DNA of 64,000 nucleotides from Mytilus galloprovincialis (Eukaryota > Mollusca > Bivalvia > Mytilida > Mytilidae). Shown here piece by piece: positions 24,801-34,822 of this stretch. A model generated the notes under the pieces. It did no database searches, had not been told where the DNA came from, and saw only the letters and a list, made by a program, of their open reading frames with translations. The stretch's first letter is position 1. Each line of letters begins with the position of its first letter. The stretch covers positions 58,743,560-58,807,559 of the forward strand of contig NC_134839.1 in assembly GCF_965363235.1 (NCBI RefSeq). Direction: 5' to 3'. A program made the position numbers and the translations under genes.

Positions 24801-27800
24801 TTCAGATTACGTAAATTTCATTTAACATGTGCAGTTGAATTAGTTTTGAAAATAATATTATCCAGCTACATGTATACATGTGTCAATGAAAACATTGGCA
24901 ATCGTATCCCTCAGAGCAATCTGCTCTTTGATTTTCCAGTTTACCTTACATAGCAGGAAGGCAAGTGAAGGGTGTCTGCCAACAGTTTCCATGCAATTAT
25001 TTATGAACTATTCAACCATTACTTTTCAAATTTAAATATGTTGTTACTGATGGCAAAGTTCGATATTACCAATTTTCAACTTGTGCGGTTCTGGAGTTAT
25101 GATTGACTATTTACACTTTTCACTTTCATGATCCTTGATAGATTGGAAAATGGGCACATAACATGGCAAGTCTTACAAGCCTGAAAGTCTAAATTCACTA
25201 GAATACATGAATTTTGTTCCCTACTAGCTGACCTCAAATTCTGCAATGGCTACAGTAAAAAAATACAAAAAACCTGACAGCACATTTCTTGTTTTATACG
25301 CCCGTCAAAATTTTGACGGGACGTATTATGGTATACAAATGTCCGGTGTCCGTCCGTCTATCCGTCTGTCTGTCCGTCTGTCCGGCGTAAACATGTCGCA
25401 CCGTAACTTGAGAACGACTTATCCAAATCCCATGAAACTTAATATAGTTGTTTCTTATGATGGTCAAATGATCTGTATACTTTTTGGTGAAAATAAGATT
25501 TAAACTTTTTGAGTTACGGCACTTTGTAACTAAAACAGGGGTGTGTTTTTTTTCACATGTCGCACCGTATCTCAAAAACGATTCTTGATTATTGCTTAAA
25601 ACTTTACACACTTCTTAGTTATATTAATCTCTATATCTGTATACCTTTTGGTGATGATTAAAAATTTCATTTTTGTGTTATTGAGTATTTTGTAAAAAAG
25701 GGGGAGGGTTTTTTTACATGTCGCGCTGTATCTCAAAAACGATTTATGATTATTGCTTAAAACTTTACACACTTCTTAGTTATATTAATCTCTATATCTG
25801 TATACCTTTTGGTGATGATTAAAAATTTCATTTTTGTGTTATTGAGTATTTTGTAAAAAAGGGGGAGGGTTTTTTTACATGTCGCGCTGTATCTCAAAAA
25901 CGATTTATGATTATGGCTTAAAACTTTACACACTTCTTAGTTATATTAATCTAAAGATCTGTATACTTTTTGGTGATGAATCGAAATTTTATTTTTGAGT
26001 TATTGAGTATTGTTGTAAAAAAGGGAATGTTTTTTTTTTTACATGTCATGCCATATCTCAAAAACAATTTATGTTTATTGCTTGAAACTGTACACACTTC
26101 TTTGTTATATTAATCTAAAGATCTGTATACTTTTTGGTTTGATTCAAAATTTTATTTTAGTGATATTTAGTTTTTTGTAAAAAAAAAAACAGGGTGGGGG
26201 GGGGTTTCACATGTCCCGCTGTGTCTCAAAAACAATAAATGGCTATTGCTTAAAACTTTCTCAGAAACTATTTATGATTATTGCATAAAACTTCCACACA
26301 AGACGTCGGGCGTATCATGCACTCATGGCGCAGCTGTTTATTGATTTAAAAATTATTTTATAATTTTGATTGTAGAAATTGAAACAAGCCATACAGCAAC
26401 AGACATTACCATCACCAAGTTCACGATCAAACACACAGATAATACAAGTTTCACCCGATGGGTCCATTAGTAGTAGTTCATCTTTTGCGGCTAATATATC
26501 CCATAGTTCACCATTATCTATGGAACAGTCATATTTTTCTGATACTGCATCATCACCAGATACTGTGGATTCCACACAAGGAACCTCATTGTAAGTGTAT
26601 ATTGAATCTTTAAACGCAACAAGGGAAATTAAGGCAAAGATTTTGCTTATCTGATACTATTTGCATCAAAAGTATCCTTGCTTATAGATGTTGTGTTTTG
26701 AATTTTTAAAGTACTGGTATGGCCTTATGAATTAAAGGCATTTAAACAGCCTTTTCCACAGTTGATCCATGCATGGTTTATTGCTTGTTCGTGAAACTAG
26801 GTAAACTTAATGCGTATTAAACAGATGTTAATGTTCAGTTCTGTCGATGGTTTTCTAAAAGGGTGGATATAGTCACACATATTTTTAATATTAATTGTTG
26901 ATTTTTAAAGGCAGTGGAGACGTACCTGAATTGTTCAAATAAATTAACACGAACAGGTACAATTGGATGAAGACAATAACAATCAAAACCATGGAGTAAA
27001 CAAAGACTCAAAAAACCAAAGGACATTTACATCAACAGTTATAAATAATACATAAGAAACAACACAAACTCCACTAAAAACCGGGAGTGAAATCAGGTGC
27101 TCCGGAAGGGTAAGCATTTCCTGCACCGTATATGGCACCCATCGTGTTATTTCTTTGTTCAGTTCGGTAATGATGGAAGGTTATTATGACTGAGGAAGAA
27201 TGTCAGATATGATTTCTGACACACTTTTGTCATAATGGTCAATCAGCTCATGATAACGACCGTAAAATTTCTTGAGTGATAACTTTAATTTGATTGATTC
27301 ATAGCCCTGTCTTAGCAACTTTTGAGAAAGCAGTATTCCTCGTTCAACAAAATCAATGTACTTTGAGCTAGCTCTAGAGTAACGTTTCAATTGAGACACT
27401 TATACTCCATATGCTGGTGCCGCTGGATTCATAAAAGTTGTTATTTACACCAGAAAGTAAATTCAAATTGTTATTTACCTCAGAGAGTAAAATTCAAGTT
27501 TTTATTACCTCAGAAAGTAAAATTTTGATAAATGCTGCATGTCATGGTAATTTACTGGTCACAAAAGTGAGAATTAGGTGTCAGAAGATAATAGTGAATG
27601 GTCTTTAAAATTGATAGGTCATGGTAGCAGATACAAGATTTCTGGAATAATGTAAAGAAAAGATTAGGAACCAGCTGATTATGAAACAAATGCATCATTT
27701 ATCAGACATTTGAGTAATTAAATATGACATACTTGTAAGCAAAACTAAAATAAAACATGTTGATAAGCAAGACGTCAAAGTCAAACATTTGTCAAGACAA

Positions 27801-30800
27801 TAGAATTTACACTACACACTTAAATCTTCGAAACTAGTGTGATTCAATTCATGTTTTTTTTAGGATGGCTGGATTTCTTTTTTTTTTTTTCATATTATCT
27901 TTTATTTATAAATTCCTTGTATAATTTTTTATAAGTTCAAGCAAAAGAATGAGAGGAGATGACGATGACGACCCAATGGATGGAAGACGAAAGAAATTCT
28001 TGGAAAGGAATAGGTAATTTTAGCCTTTGACATATCCAATAATTTAATTTGGATGTAAGACGTCGTTTGATTGGTAGAAAGTTTTTTTGTCTGTCAGTTC
28101 ATAGACATTATTTTTTTTCATGTGACCTAAGATGACCTCATCAATGTATACTCCTTCAAAATGGAATTTATGATTAAATATAATGAATTACTTTAATATT
28201 TGTGCCCCTGCCCTTATACTGGGGTATAGAAATATGGTCACTTGGTCTTCTCCCGACCGGCAGTAAAACGCTTGCCGAAGTAGGGGCATCCGTTTGGCTG
28301 TGCGGGATGTATCAAGTTCGCAGTCACGTTTGGTCAGAAGGGGGACGTTAAATCCGATGCCTCGTGTGAAGAGAATGCCACGCTCTTTGCACGTTAAGAA
28401 CCCTTGCAATAACTCTTTGAGGGGTCCATAGGTGGCCTGTTGCAAGGCAAAATTTCTGTCCCTATCCAATATACCCTCATTTTCCAGTGGCAGTCCAAAT
28501 TTCCCCGACCATCATCCCAGATGGCCTTCTATTGAATCAACCTACCTATTGTATTTATTGTGAACTTGTTCTCGTCCTGAATATGCATGAAATATTTGCC
28601 ACTGGACATTAAGCAACCAACAATCAATCAATATGTCTGTATGTAGGTTGGTCTGTTAGTATGTCTGTACACCCTATAGATGGTTTTTGTTCTCTCACTT
28701 CAGTTGGCCTCAACCAAGTGTTATGAAATTGATACACAATACTTATTATCACAAAACACAGATGAAGTTGGAAACTGGGGGACATAACTTTAACTGTTCT
28801 TTAGTTATGCCCTTTATAAACATAAAAATCGATGAATTTTCTGTGGTTTCTGTTCTCTAAATTATTTTAACTTCAACCAAATGTTATGAGACTTATACAC
28901 ATTGCTTATTACCATATAATTCAAATCAAGTTGGAAATTGGGGGACATAACTTTTACTATTCTTGAGTATTGCCCCTAATAATCATAAAAATTGCTGATT
29001 TTTTTTGGCATGTTTCTCTTCTCTAAATTAAGTTAGCCTCAACCAAATTTTATGAGACTTATACACAATACTTATATCAACAAAACTCAGAAGTAAAAAC
29101 TTGGGTAGCATCACTTTTAACAGTTCTTCAGTTATGTCCCTTTATAACTATATGATATGGAAGCAGGGGCATCATCTGTGTCCCATGGACACATTCCCCA
29201 TTTATTTTTTTAATCCTTTCCATTACCCTTAGTAAAAAGGTTTAATGTTTACTGTTTTTTTTATATATTTTTTAAAATGTTTATTAAAAGCTATGATTAA
29301 ATGATTTTTAATTTCACTCTTAATCAGAGCTGCAGCAGCAAGATGTCGTATGAAAAGGAAGAACTGGATAATGAACTTAGAGAAAAGGGGTTCAGATTTA
29401 CAACAAAACAACAACAAATTGCAGGTTGGTATAGATCATATTCTTTTAAAATATTATTATTTTTATTCCAAAAAATCTTGTAGCTCATTTATTTTTTTTA
29501 AACCCATTTTTCTGGAAAATACAAAATCAAAATTTAATAAAATTATTAGTAAACCATCATTTAAAAAAACAATTTTTAATCCATATCAAAATAATTAATG
29601 CACTTTCATTTTTAAAAAAAGAAATCTAAAAAAAAACTGTACAGCTTCTTAAAAACAAGACATTTTGAGGTTGTTTTACTTTCCATGACATTTTATTTTG
29701 AAAAAATCTTGAAAAAATGGTAAATTATCAATTTTTGTTTCCTGTGGTTAACACACGTGGCAATTTCCTCCAAGATTGTATTGTATATACATCATATTAA
29801 AACTTAGATTTTTCTCCTAATTTGAAACTATAATGTCCTATTCCATTATGGATGCATAAGTTTGGTTTACATCCTTAAATATTGTCTGAATAGGGTATTC
29901 CTAACAGCTGTTTGATTCTATCATGTTTTTAGTGGTCAGGTAAGGGAAACATAAATTCTTATTTGATGTACTTTAAACACTTTGAGAACACATCTGTTGT
30001 ATATTACGAATACCATGTATATCAGCTGATTGTCAACAGATTGATTTGTTTTGGCTGTTCTAATAATACTCCTAAGTATTATATTTGTTATGAATGAGTT
30101 ACACATTTGAAGTTAAAAGAATATTGCCCTAGTAGAGTGCTGTTAAACATTATATAGAAAAACTGTGAATTTCTGACAGTAACTGGTACTTTACCAGTAC
30201 TGATATAAACTGATCACAATATATAACTATGGATACTGATGTTTTAGGGGGAGATAACTTCTTTAAGAACAGAAGTAGCACAGCTGAAAACCTTATTGTT
30301 GGCTCACAAAGATTGTCCTGTCACACATGCCATGCAGAAACAAGGATTACAATTTGGTAAGATATAATAGAACAGAAATCTAGTCTAAATTAATCAATAG
30401 AAAATAATTCTCATTACTAACAAATGTTTGTTCATGTAGTAATCAGAGCAATAAAAAAAAATTACAGAATACAATATAAAAATAATTTGTAACAAATTGA
30501 TTTAGAATTATATGAATTCACTAGTATATCAGCCAATTAGTGATGTGATACTTGTAGCGCCGACCGTTTATTAAGTTTACCAATTTCAAAGCAATGAATG
30601 AAAAACTGGTGTAAAATATATTCCGTTTATTATAACAGAAATAAATGTGAAATGTATTGCAATTTACAATAAATAGTATTTAAATATTCTCTACATATTC
30701 AATTACCTATAAAATAACTAATCTGTGAAGTTATATCTGAAGTTCGTTTCTAAAAGCAGCTGATCGTTGGCAATCCAAATTTGAAACTGACTATAGTCGA

Positions 30801-32460
30801 CCTAGTTTACAAAGTGAATACACAAAAATAGATATTCCCTACTTCCGGTTAACGGTTACAATGTAAACATGAACGCTGTGTAGCAAAAGACTACAATTAT
30901 GAAAGATTATCGTTATAAATGAATGTGTAAAAGGTAATTCCATACAACTTTAACATATATAAAGGATTTGTTATGCAGTTCCTATGAAAATTACTCCGCA
31001 TAACATCTGAGTCGTGAATGACAACCTAAAATGTGCTACGAACTCCCGGTAAAATCATTACCAAAATATTGCGGGAATTATGAAATATAAAAATGAACTA
31101 CACAAACTATTTGCATTAAACAACGTAATAACTTCTATCACGAAAGTAAATTCAGTTAAATAGCTTTGGCACAACACTGCCTCCCGTCAAATAAAGAATT
31201 CTGTCCGCAGAATTAAAAATGATCAATTTAATATTAATCAAGCTTTTTGAAAAAGTTATTCATAAAATTCAATCAATATTAGCACTAACCAAAAAGGAAT
31301 CATTAAAATGAAAAATTTAATTTACCTCTTTCTTAAAAATTTTAAGAAACTTTTCTTATTCATACAAATATACAAATATATACATGCGCAATAAAACAAT
31401 ATTCAATATTTAACAACAATGTTTATGAAAATAAAATGTTTATCTGAAGTTAAGTTTTCTTTTTATTGGATGTGTCACTACACTCTTAATTTTCTTTATG
31501 CAAATGTTTTCATTTTCTAATTTCTTTTCCGCTGACTTCAGCTCTTTCTTTAGGTCTTCTTTTCTCTTTTCCAGTCTTTGAATAAAATTTCCGAATCTTA
31601 GACATTCAAATTTGTGTTTTTCCTCCAATTCTTTAATTTGCTTCTTTTGGGTTTCTTCCATACTTCTGTTCAGATAAATAGCTTTGGCACAACAATACTG
31701 ATACTGATTTGATACTGTTATCACACACTTCAAAAACAAGTTGTTATGATTGCCAAAGAGACAACTCTCCACTAGAGACAAAATGATTTAGAAAATAACA
31801 ACTATAAGTCACCATACAATATGAACTTTCTGATTCATTATATTTTTTTGCAGTGCAAATGTTTTTCATAAAAATTACAAAATTCTGTGACAAGCAATAG
31901 TCTATTTGCTAATTTCATAACTGACTCTGTAATCTGAGATCCACATTAAATGTTTTTTCCCCTCAGGAGGGACATATATCTCAGTGTCAATGTAGAATAA
32001 GCATATGGGTTTTGCTCATTGCTTAAGTCTATACGATGACCTTATCAGAAGTGAAATTAGTGTTATCAAGATACAAGATTTGGTAGTCTGTCACTTGATA
32101 ACTGTGCATAAAAAGTTGTAACTTGTACATATCTTGTTTGACTTTAGTATCAGCATCTGAAATTTATTTTGTTACATTTTGTCTCTGATATTTTTCATCT
32201 TTATTATTACAGTGACAGAATCTGAAGTCATGGATGACACACCCATAAACCTTAAACAGGAAAACAATACTGCAGTAACATCATTTACTCACATTTTACC
32301 CGATCAATCTTATTCAACTTTATCAACCGTAGCTTCTTCCTCAGGGGAGCGAACTATAACCATACCTACCATCATAGGAAACACCGTGGAACATAAGACA
32401 ATTAGAATAGTTCCTGCCGTTATGAGTCAAGACAATTTAAAACCAGTCAGGAAGAAATGA
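18887..32460 (+). CDS. ATF2: ATF2/ATF7/CREB5-type bZIP transcription factor, complete coding region (10 exons)
   Basis: A nuclear CRE-binding activator regulated by JNK/p38. Coding exons: 18887-18934, 20196-20322, 21273-21403, 22510-22787, 23220-23484, 26376-26590, 27936-28013, 29328-29424, 30248-30356, 32213-32460. All phases agree and give 531 residues (human ATF2 is 505). The ATG at 18887 opens MDDDKPFVCIEHGCGQ, matching the family start. The C2H2 finger is C-x4-C-x12-H-x3-H at residues 9-31. DQTPTPT at 59-65 holds T61 and T63, equivalents of the phosphorylated T69/T71 of human ATF2. A Q/S/T/P-rich centre includes FLQLPNGTTVPVQIPASI. The basic region RRKKFLERNRAAAARCRMKRK starts at 372, with leucines at 398, 405, 412, 419 and 426, then LLAHKDCPVT. 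Intron 5 uses a GC donor. Assignment among ATF2, ATF7 and CREB5 is open, since invertebrates usually have one gene for all three. Confidence 0.95.
20196..20322 (+). CDS. ATF2-like exon 2 (zinc-finger second half) whose end is tandemly amplified downstream
   Basis: Encodes RFTNEDHLSVHMRKHEMSLA and the following linker. It supplies both zinc-binding histidines of the N-terminal finger. Donor TTAG|gtaagt at 20322/20323 is strong. The last ~70 bases plus the donor and ~18 intron bases are the first unit of a five-unit 90-bp array. Reading through this donor meets a stop at 20340-20342, so use of later donors would truncate the protein. Confidence 0.93.
20252..20700 (+). repeat. Five-unit ~90-bp tandem array made from the exon 2 end and splice donor
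   Basis: Units start at 20252, 20341, 20431, 20521 and 20610, spacing 89-90 bp. Each reads 'cattgaat..ggatcagtttatc', 'tactggtatatctccctccag', 'aatgggagggttaatatta', then a donor region. Units 1, 4 and 5 keep GGTAAGT; units 2 and 3 read GTTTAAGT. Unit 1 is the real exon end and units 2-5 are intronic. Near-identity of the units suggests recent expansion or ongoing conversion. Confidence 0.92.
20718..20934 (+). mobile_element. tRNA-derived SINE with 13-bp target-site duplication
   Basis: Body of about 217 bp in intron 2 of the ATF2-like gene. The head has a Pol III A-box-like TGGCTTAGTGGTC and B-box-like GTGTGCAAACCCTGC. A core follows with 'tctgggcactctggcatccgccacc', and the end is A/C-rich. 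CAAACCAAATATG flanks it exactly at 20705-20717 and 20935-20947, the signature of LINE-driven insertion. I cannot name the SINE family with confidence. Confidence 0.88.
21522..21904. mobile_element. 383-bp inverted-repeat element (TAGACxACTTTCGAGTT ends), copy 1
   Basis: Terminal inverted repeats TAGACCACTTTCGAGTTCATC and, inverted, TAGACAACTTTCGAGTTTGATGC. TTGAA is duplicated at 21517-21521 and 21905-21909. It lies in intron 3 of the ATF2-like gene and contains the palindrome TGACGTCA at 21581-21588. A reversed second copy is at 54150-54648. No coding sequence is seen; it looks like a non-autonomous DNA transposon. Confidence 0.85.
21950..22240 (+). repeat. Dispersed repeat with 'cagaaggtcaccaacaggtcttcaatgtag'
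   Basis: Contains 'aacaacagcagaaggtcacc', 'gagaaattcccgca' and 'aggctcctgacttgggacaggcgc'. Parts recur inside the element at 54150-54648 (54415-54475) and, reversed, near 59030-59290. It looks like remains of one longer dispersed element; class unknown. Confidence 0.55.
23485..26375 (+). other. ATF2-like intron 5, a GC-AG intron hosting a family B element
   Basis: The upstream exon ends ACCAAACAG and the intron opens GCAAGA. No GT donor nearby restores the phase-0 join (SLTKQ|KLKQAIQQQ) expected from ATF2 homologues. The acceptor is tttgattgtag at 26375. GC donors with an otherwise perfect CAG|GCAAGn consensus are a known minor class. The intron holds family B copy 1 at 25295-26334; the remainder (23600-25290) is unremarkable AT-rich sequence. 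Confidence 0.85.
25295..26334 (+). mobile_element. Family B (HINE-like) element, copy 1
   Basis: Starts ATACG followed by a perfect 20-bp palindrome (25301-25320) and GGACGTAT, then (TCCG/TCTG)n. About five diverged ~160-bp units follow with 'acatgtcgcaccgtatctcaaaaacga' and 'aaaactttacacacttcttagttatattaatct'. Near the end GACGTCGGGCGTAT inverts the start. It is followed by the hairpin TGCACTCATGGCGCA and GCTGTTTATT. No protein is encoded; the frames at 25246-25611 are repeat by-products. Confidence 0.85.
27000..27420 (-). mobile_element. 3' fragment of the same RT retroelement family as 14095-15330
   Basis: The minus-strand frame 27399-27184 reads SQLKRYSRASSKYIDFVERG and ends SEIISDILPQS, matching the C-terminus of the RT at 14391-15002. 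The downstream 'gtgctccggaagggtaagca' block is shared too. The copy is severely 5'-truncated. It lies in intron 6 of the ATF2-like gene, antisense to it. Confidence 0.75.
28195..28640. repeat. Probable dispersed repeat ending in (CAAT)n
   Basis: More GC-rich than its surroundings, in intron 7 of the ATF2-like gene. It ends 'gaaatatttgccactggacattaagcaaccaacaatcaatcaat', a tail I associate with bivalve interspersed repeats. A 93-codon minus-strand frame (28469-28188) crosses it without recognisable domains. No second copy is in the window. Confidence 0.45.
28655..29205 (+). mobile_element. Family C element, second copy with 3' hairpin
   Basis: Tandem ~155-bp units ('ctcaaccaa.tgttatgaaa..gatacacaat') as at 1195-1800. 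It ends with 'ggggcatcatct' then the perfect hairpin GTGTCC-CAT-GGACAC (29178-29192, with shared bases) and 'attcccc'. Located in intron 7 of the ATF2-like gene, in the gene's orientation. The 3' hairpin resembles that of family D. Confidence 0.75.
29328..30356 (+). CDS. ATF2-like exons 8 and 9 encoding the bZIP core
   Basis: Exon 8 (29328-29424) encodes AAAARCRMKRKNWIMNLEKR and half of the zipper, ending LQ. Exon 9 (30248-30356) encodes GEITSLRTEVAQLKTLLLAH and KDCPVTHAMQKQGLQF. The split between the two falls inside the leucine zipper. The intervening intron (29425-30247) is plain AT-rich DNA. Confidence 0.95.
30553..31694 (-). mobile_element. LTR retroelement fossil, internally deleted, with ATACT target duplications
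   Basis: One full LTR-like block lies at 30553-31176, bounded on the plus strand by TGTAGCG and CACAACA. A purine-rich tract (minus strand) adjoins it at 31177-31190. The right edge at 31694 repeats the terminal 'aaatagctttggcacaaca'. ATACT occurs at 30548-30552 and 31695-31699, a 5-bp duplication as made by Ty3/gypsy and BEL elements. The interior is short, so most of the element has been lost. It is broken and inert. Located in intron 9 of the ATF2-like gene, antisense. Confidence 0.75.
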
Positions 32461-33173
32461 CCAGAAAAGATTTTAGTTAGATATTATTTAAATCACTTAT
32501 TTTTAATTGTGGCAGCCATTTTTTGTTAAACTTGTTAATTTATGATATTTTTGCTTCGTTAGATATTTTTAGGTGTTTTAAGAAAATTAACTTCTGCTAT
32601 TGGTAATTAAATATTTTTTTTTTATCATGGTTGATTTATATTTTGAGTTTATTTATAACAAATTTTATAGAAAAATTAAGTTCATATTATATATGATTTA
32701 TGTACTGTAAAATCGGTCAGATTTGTTTCCTTAATGTCAGTCTGGTATCCCCCCTTTCCCTCATGTACAATAAAATTCACACTAAATGTATTTGAATAAT
32801 GTTGTCTGTAAAACATGGCAGTTTGCATATTATTCACAACACATTAATCTCTGTATTTCATCAAAACATATTCTTTTTTCTGAATTAGATACATTATTTA
32901 AATTATTTGAACAAATCAGCCAAAAAATATCAAATGTCATGTAACAAGCAGGGTTTAAAATTACAAGTGTTGACAGGCTAGTGTAGATGAACTTTACCCC
33001 TCAATCAATTTAAAGAAGTAAATGGGACCATTGGCTTTAAACATGAAATACATTTATTCAAAACGATAAACACCCATAATTATTTTGTAAGTGCTGCTAA
33101 TTCATGTATGTTAAAAATTTGATTAGAATAACGCAAAATCTTAATTAGATTAATGAAAAAATGATTATTCACT
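32461..33173 (+). other. 3' UTR / downstream region of the ATF2-like gene
   Basis: Very AT-rich sequence after the TGA at 32458-32460. An AATAAA-like signal in 'gtacaataaaattcac' near 32768 could end the transcript; others occur downstream (near 33769 and 34105). No gene is seen. Confidence 0.5.
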
Positions 33174-33597
33174 TTTCTGGTCTGTGCGTCCGTCTGTTTG
33201 TTCGTCTGTTCGTCCGTCTGTCCCGTTTCAGGTTAAAGTTTTTGGTCAAGGTAGTTTTTGATGAAGTTGAAGTTCAATCAACTTGAAACTTAGTACACAT
33301 GTTCCCTATGATATGATCTTTCAAATTTTAATGCCAAATTAGAGTTTTGACCCCAGTTTCATGGTCCACTGAACATAGAAAATGATAGTTCAAGTTTCAG
33401 GTTAAAGTTTTTGGTCAAGGTAGTTTTTGATGAAGTTGAAGTCCAATTAACTTGAAGCTTAGAACATGTTCCCTGTGATATGATCTTTCTAATTTTAATG
33501 CCAAATTAGAGTTTTGACCTCAATTCCACGGTCCACTTAACATAGAAGATGATAGTGCGAGTGGGGCATCCGTGTACTCTGGACACATTCTTGTTTT
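33174..33597 (+). mobile_element. Family D element, copy 2 (5' palindrome lost, unit duplicated)
   Basis: Opens 'ttttctggtctgtgcgtccgtc' and carries the 'caggttaaagtttttggtcaaggtag' unit twice, against once in the nested copy at 17059-17374. It ends GTGGGGCATCC, hairpin GTGTACTCTGGACAC (33572-33586) and 'attcttgtttt'. The 5' palindrome present in copy 1 is absent. Confidence 0.8.
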
Positions 33598-34504
33598 CTA
33601 ATATTTCAGTGTTAAGTTTTAAAATCATGCAGGTTTTATAAATTCAGGTATACATTTTTAGAATTTAAGAAAAGCTATGTTATTTATTTTAAGGCATTAT
33701 TTATATTCTCATGAAGAAGCCTTAAACATTGGTTGTGTGACCCTAGACAATTTCATTCTAACAACTCAATAAATATTTTCATTTGAATATTTATAATGCT
33801 TATTTTTTTTTTACTTTTTTCCCTGCCAATTTCCCAAAATTGATACACAAAAACACTTTACGATACTTCAAAATAGTCATCCATTTGAATAATTGCTTCA
33901 TTCTAGGTTTTGAAAGCTACATGATATGATATTTTTTGTACAATATAGTATGTAATACACTGTTTACACTGAAAAAAAGGTATAAAAATTTCAGATTATC
34001 ATAGATTTTTTGTTATATTAAAGTGAAAGTGTATTTTTTTTTTTTTTTTTCAAAGTTAGTTTTGCACATTGTTGTGAAAATTATGTGTTTGAAATTAATG
34101 AAGAATAAAATATATGATAGAAATATGATTGAAACTGTATAATTGTACACAAGAATTAATTTCTCTAATTTTGGTAGAAATGGAATATTGTGTTGATATC
34201 ATATGTGTATGTATCCTGATAGTCTTGTGATATGAAAGAAAAGATTAAATTGTTTTTGTTAAAAAGTCACAATAAATATAGCTTATTTTAAGATTTAACA
34301 AATTTCACATAGATTGTGAAAAATTGAACAAGCTTCATACTCATAAAATTACGCAAATTTTCAAATTCACAAGTTATACTGAAACATGAGCTCTAACAAG
34401 TTTTATGACATTGTATCAACCAAAGAAAAAAGACAAACCAAATATGTTTACATTTTCTGAGATGTCAACGCCTTCATATTCTTTACATCTTGATTGTGAA
34501 ATGG

Positions 34505-34822
34505 TGCATGAGGGTAGTAATGCCCTTTACTGTCAGGCGTCAAACAGCCATTTTCGGCTACTGTTAGCGTCAAATTGATTAAAGTTTTACCGTGACTCGT
34601 CAAAATATCCTTACCGTAATTTGTCAGAGGTCTCAAATAATTATCGTTACCGTTATTTTTGGAAAAAAATTAACGTGATTCGTCAAAATCATTCGATTTT
34701 ATTATCGTCTAAAAGAGCGTGCATATTTTGTCGTCATGCACCAAAAATTACAGTTAACGTCATTTGGCAAGAATTTTTACTGTTATTCGTCATGAAGGTA
34801 CCCCCATTACCATCCTCGTGCA
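34505..34822. mobile_element. 318-bp inverted-repeat element with repeated CGTCA motifs
   Basis: Ends TGCATGAGGGTAGTAATG and, inverted, TGCACGAGGATGGTAATG. The interior repeats short blocks of the type 'ttaccgt..ctcgtcaaaat', giving eight or more CGTCA/CGTCAAA motifs. No target duplication is clear. The open frames 34448-34984 over it are not genes. Confidence 0.65.

Noticed and set aside
25246-25611. Frames containing SVRLS/TDRQTDRRTD strings
   Set aside because: These are translations of the (TCCG)n microsatellite at the 5' end of family B.
28188-28469. 93-codon minus-strand frame in a GC-richer block
   Set aside because: It coincides with a probable dispersed repeat and has no recognisable domain. 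It is kept only as a repeat entry.
31440-31781. Coiled-coil-like minus-strand frame
   Set aside because: It lies mostly inside the LTR-type fossil at 30553-31694 and runs across its edge, so it is not called as a host gene.
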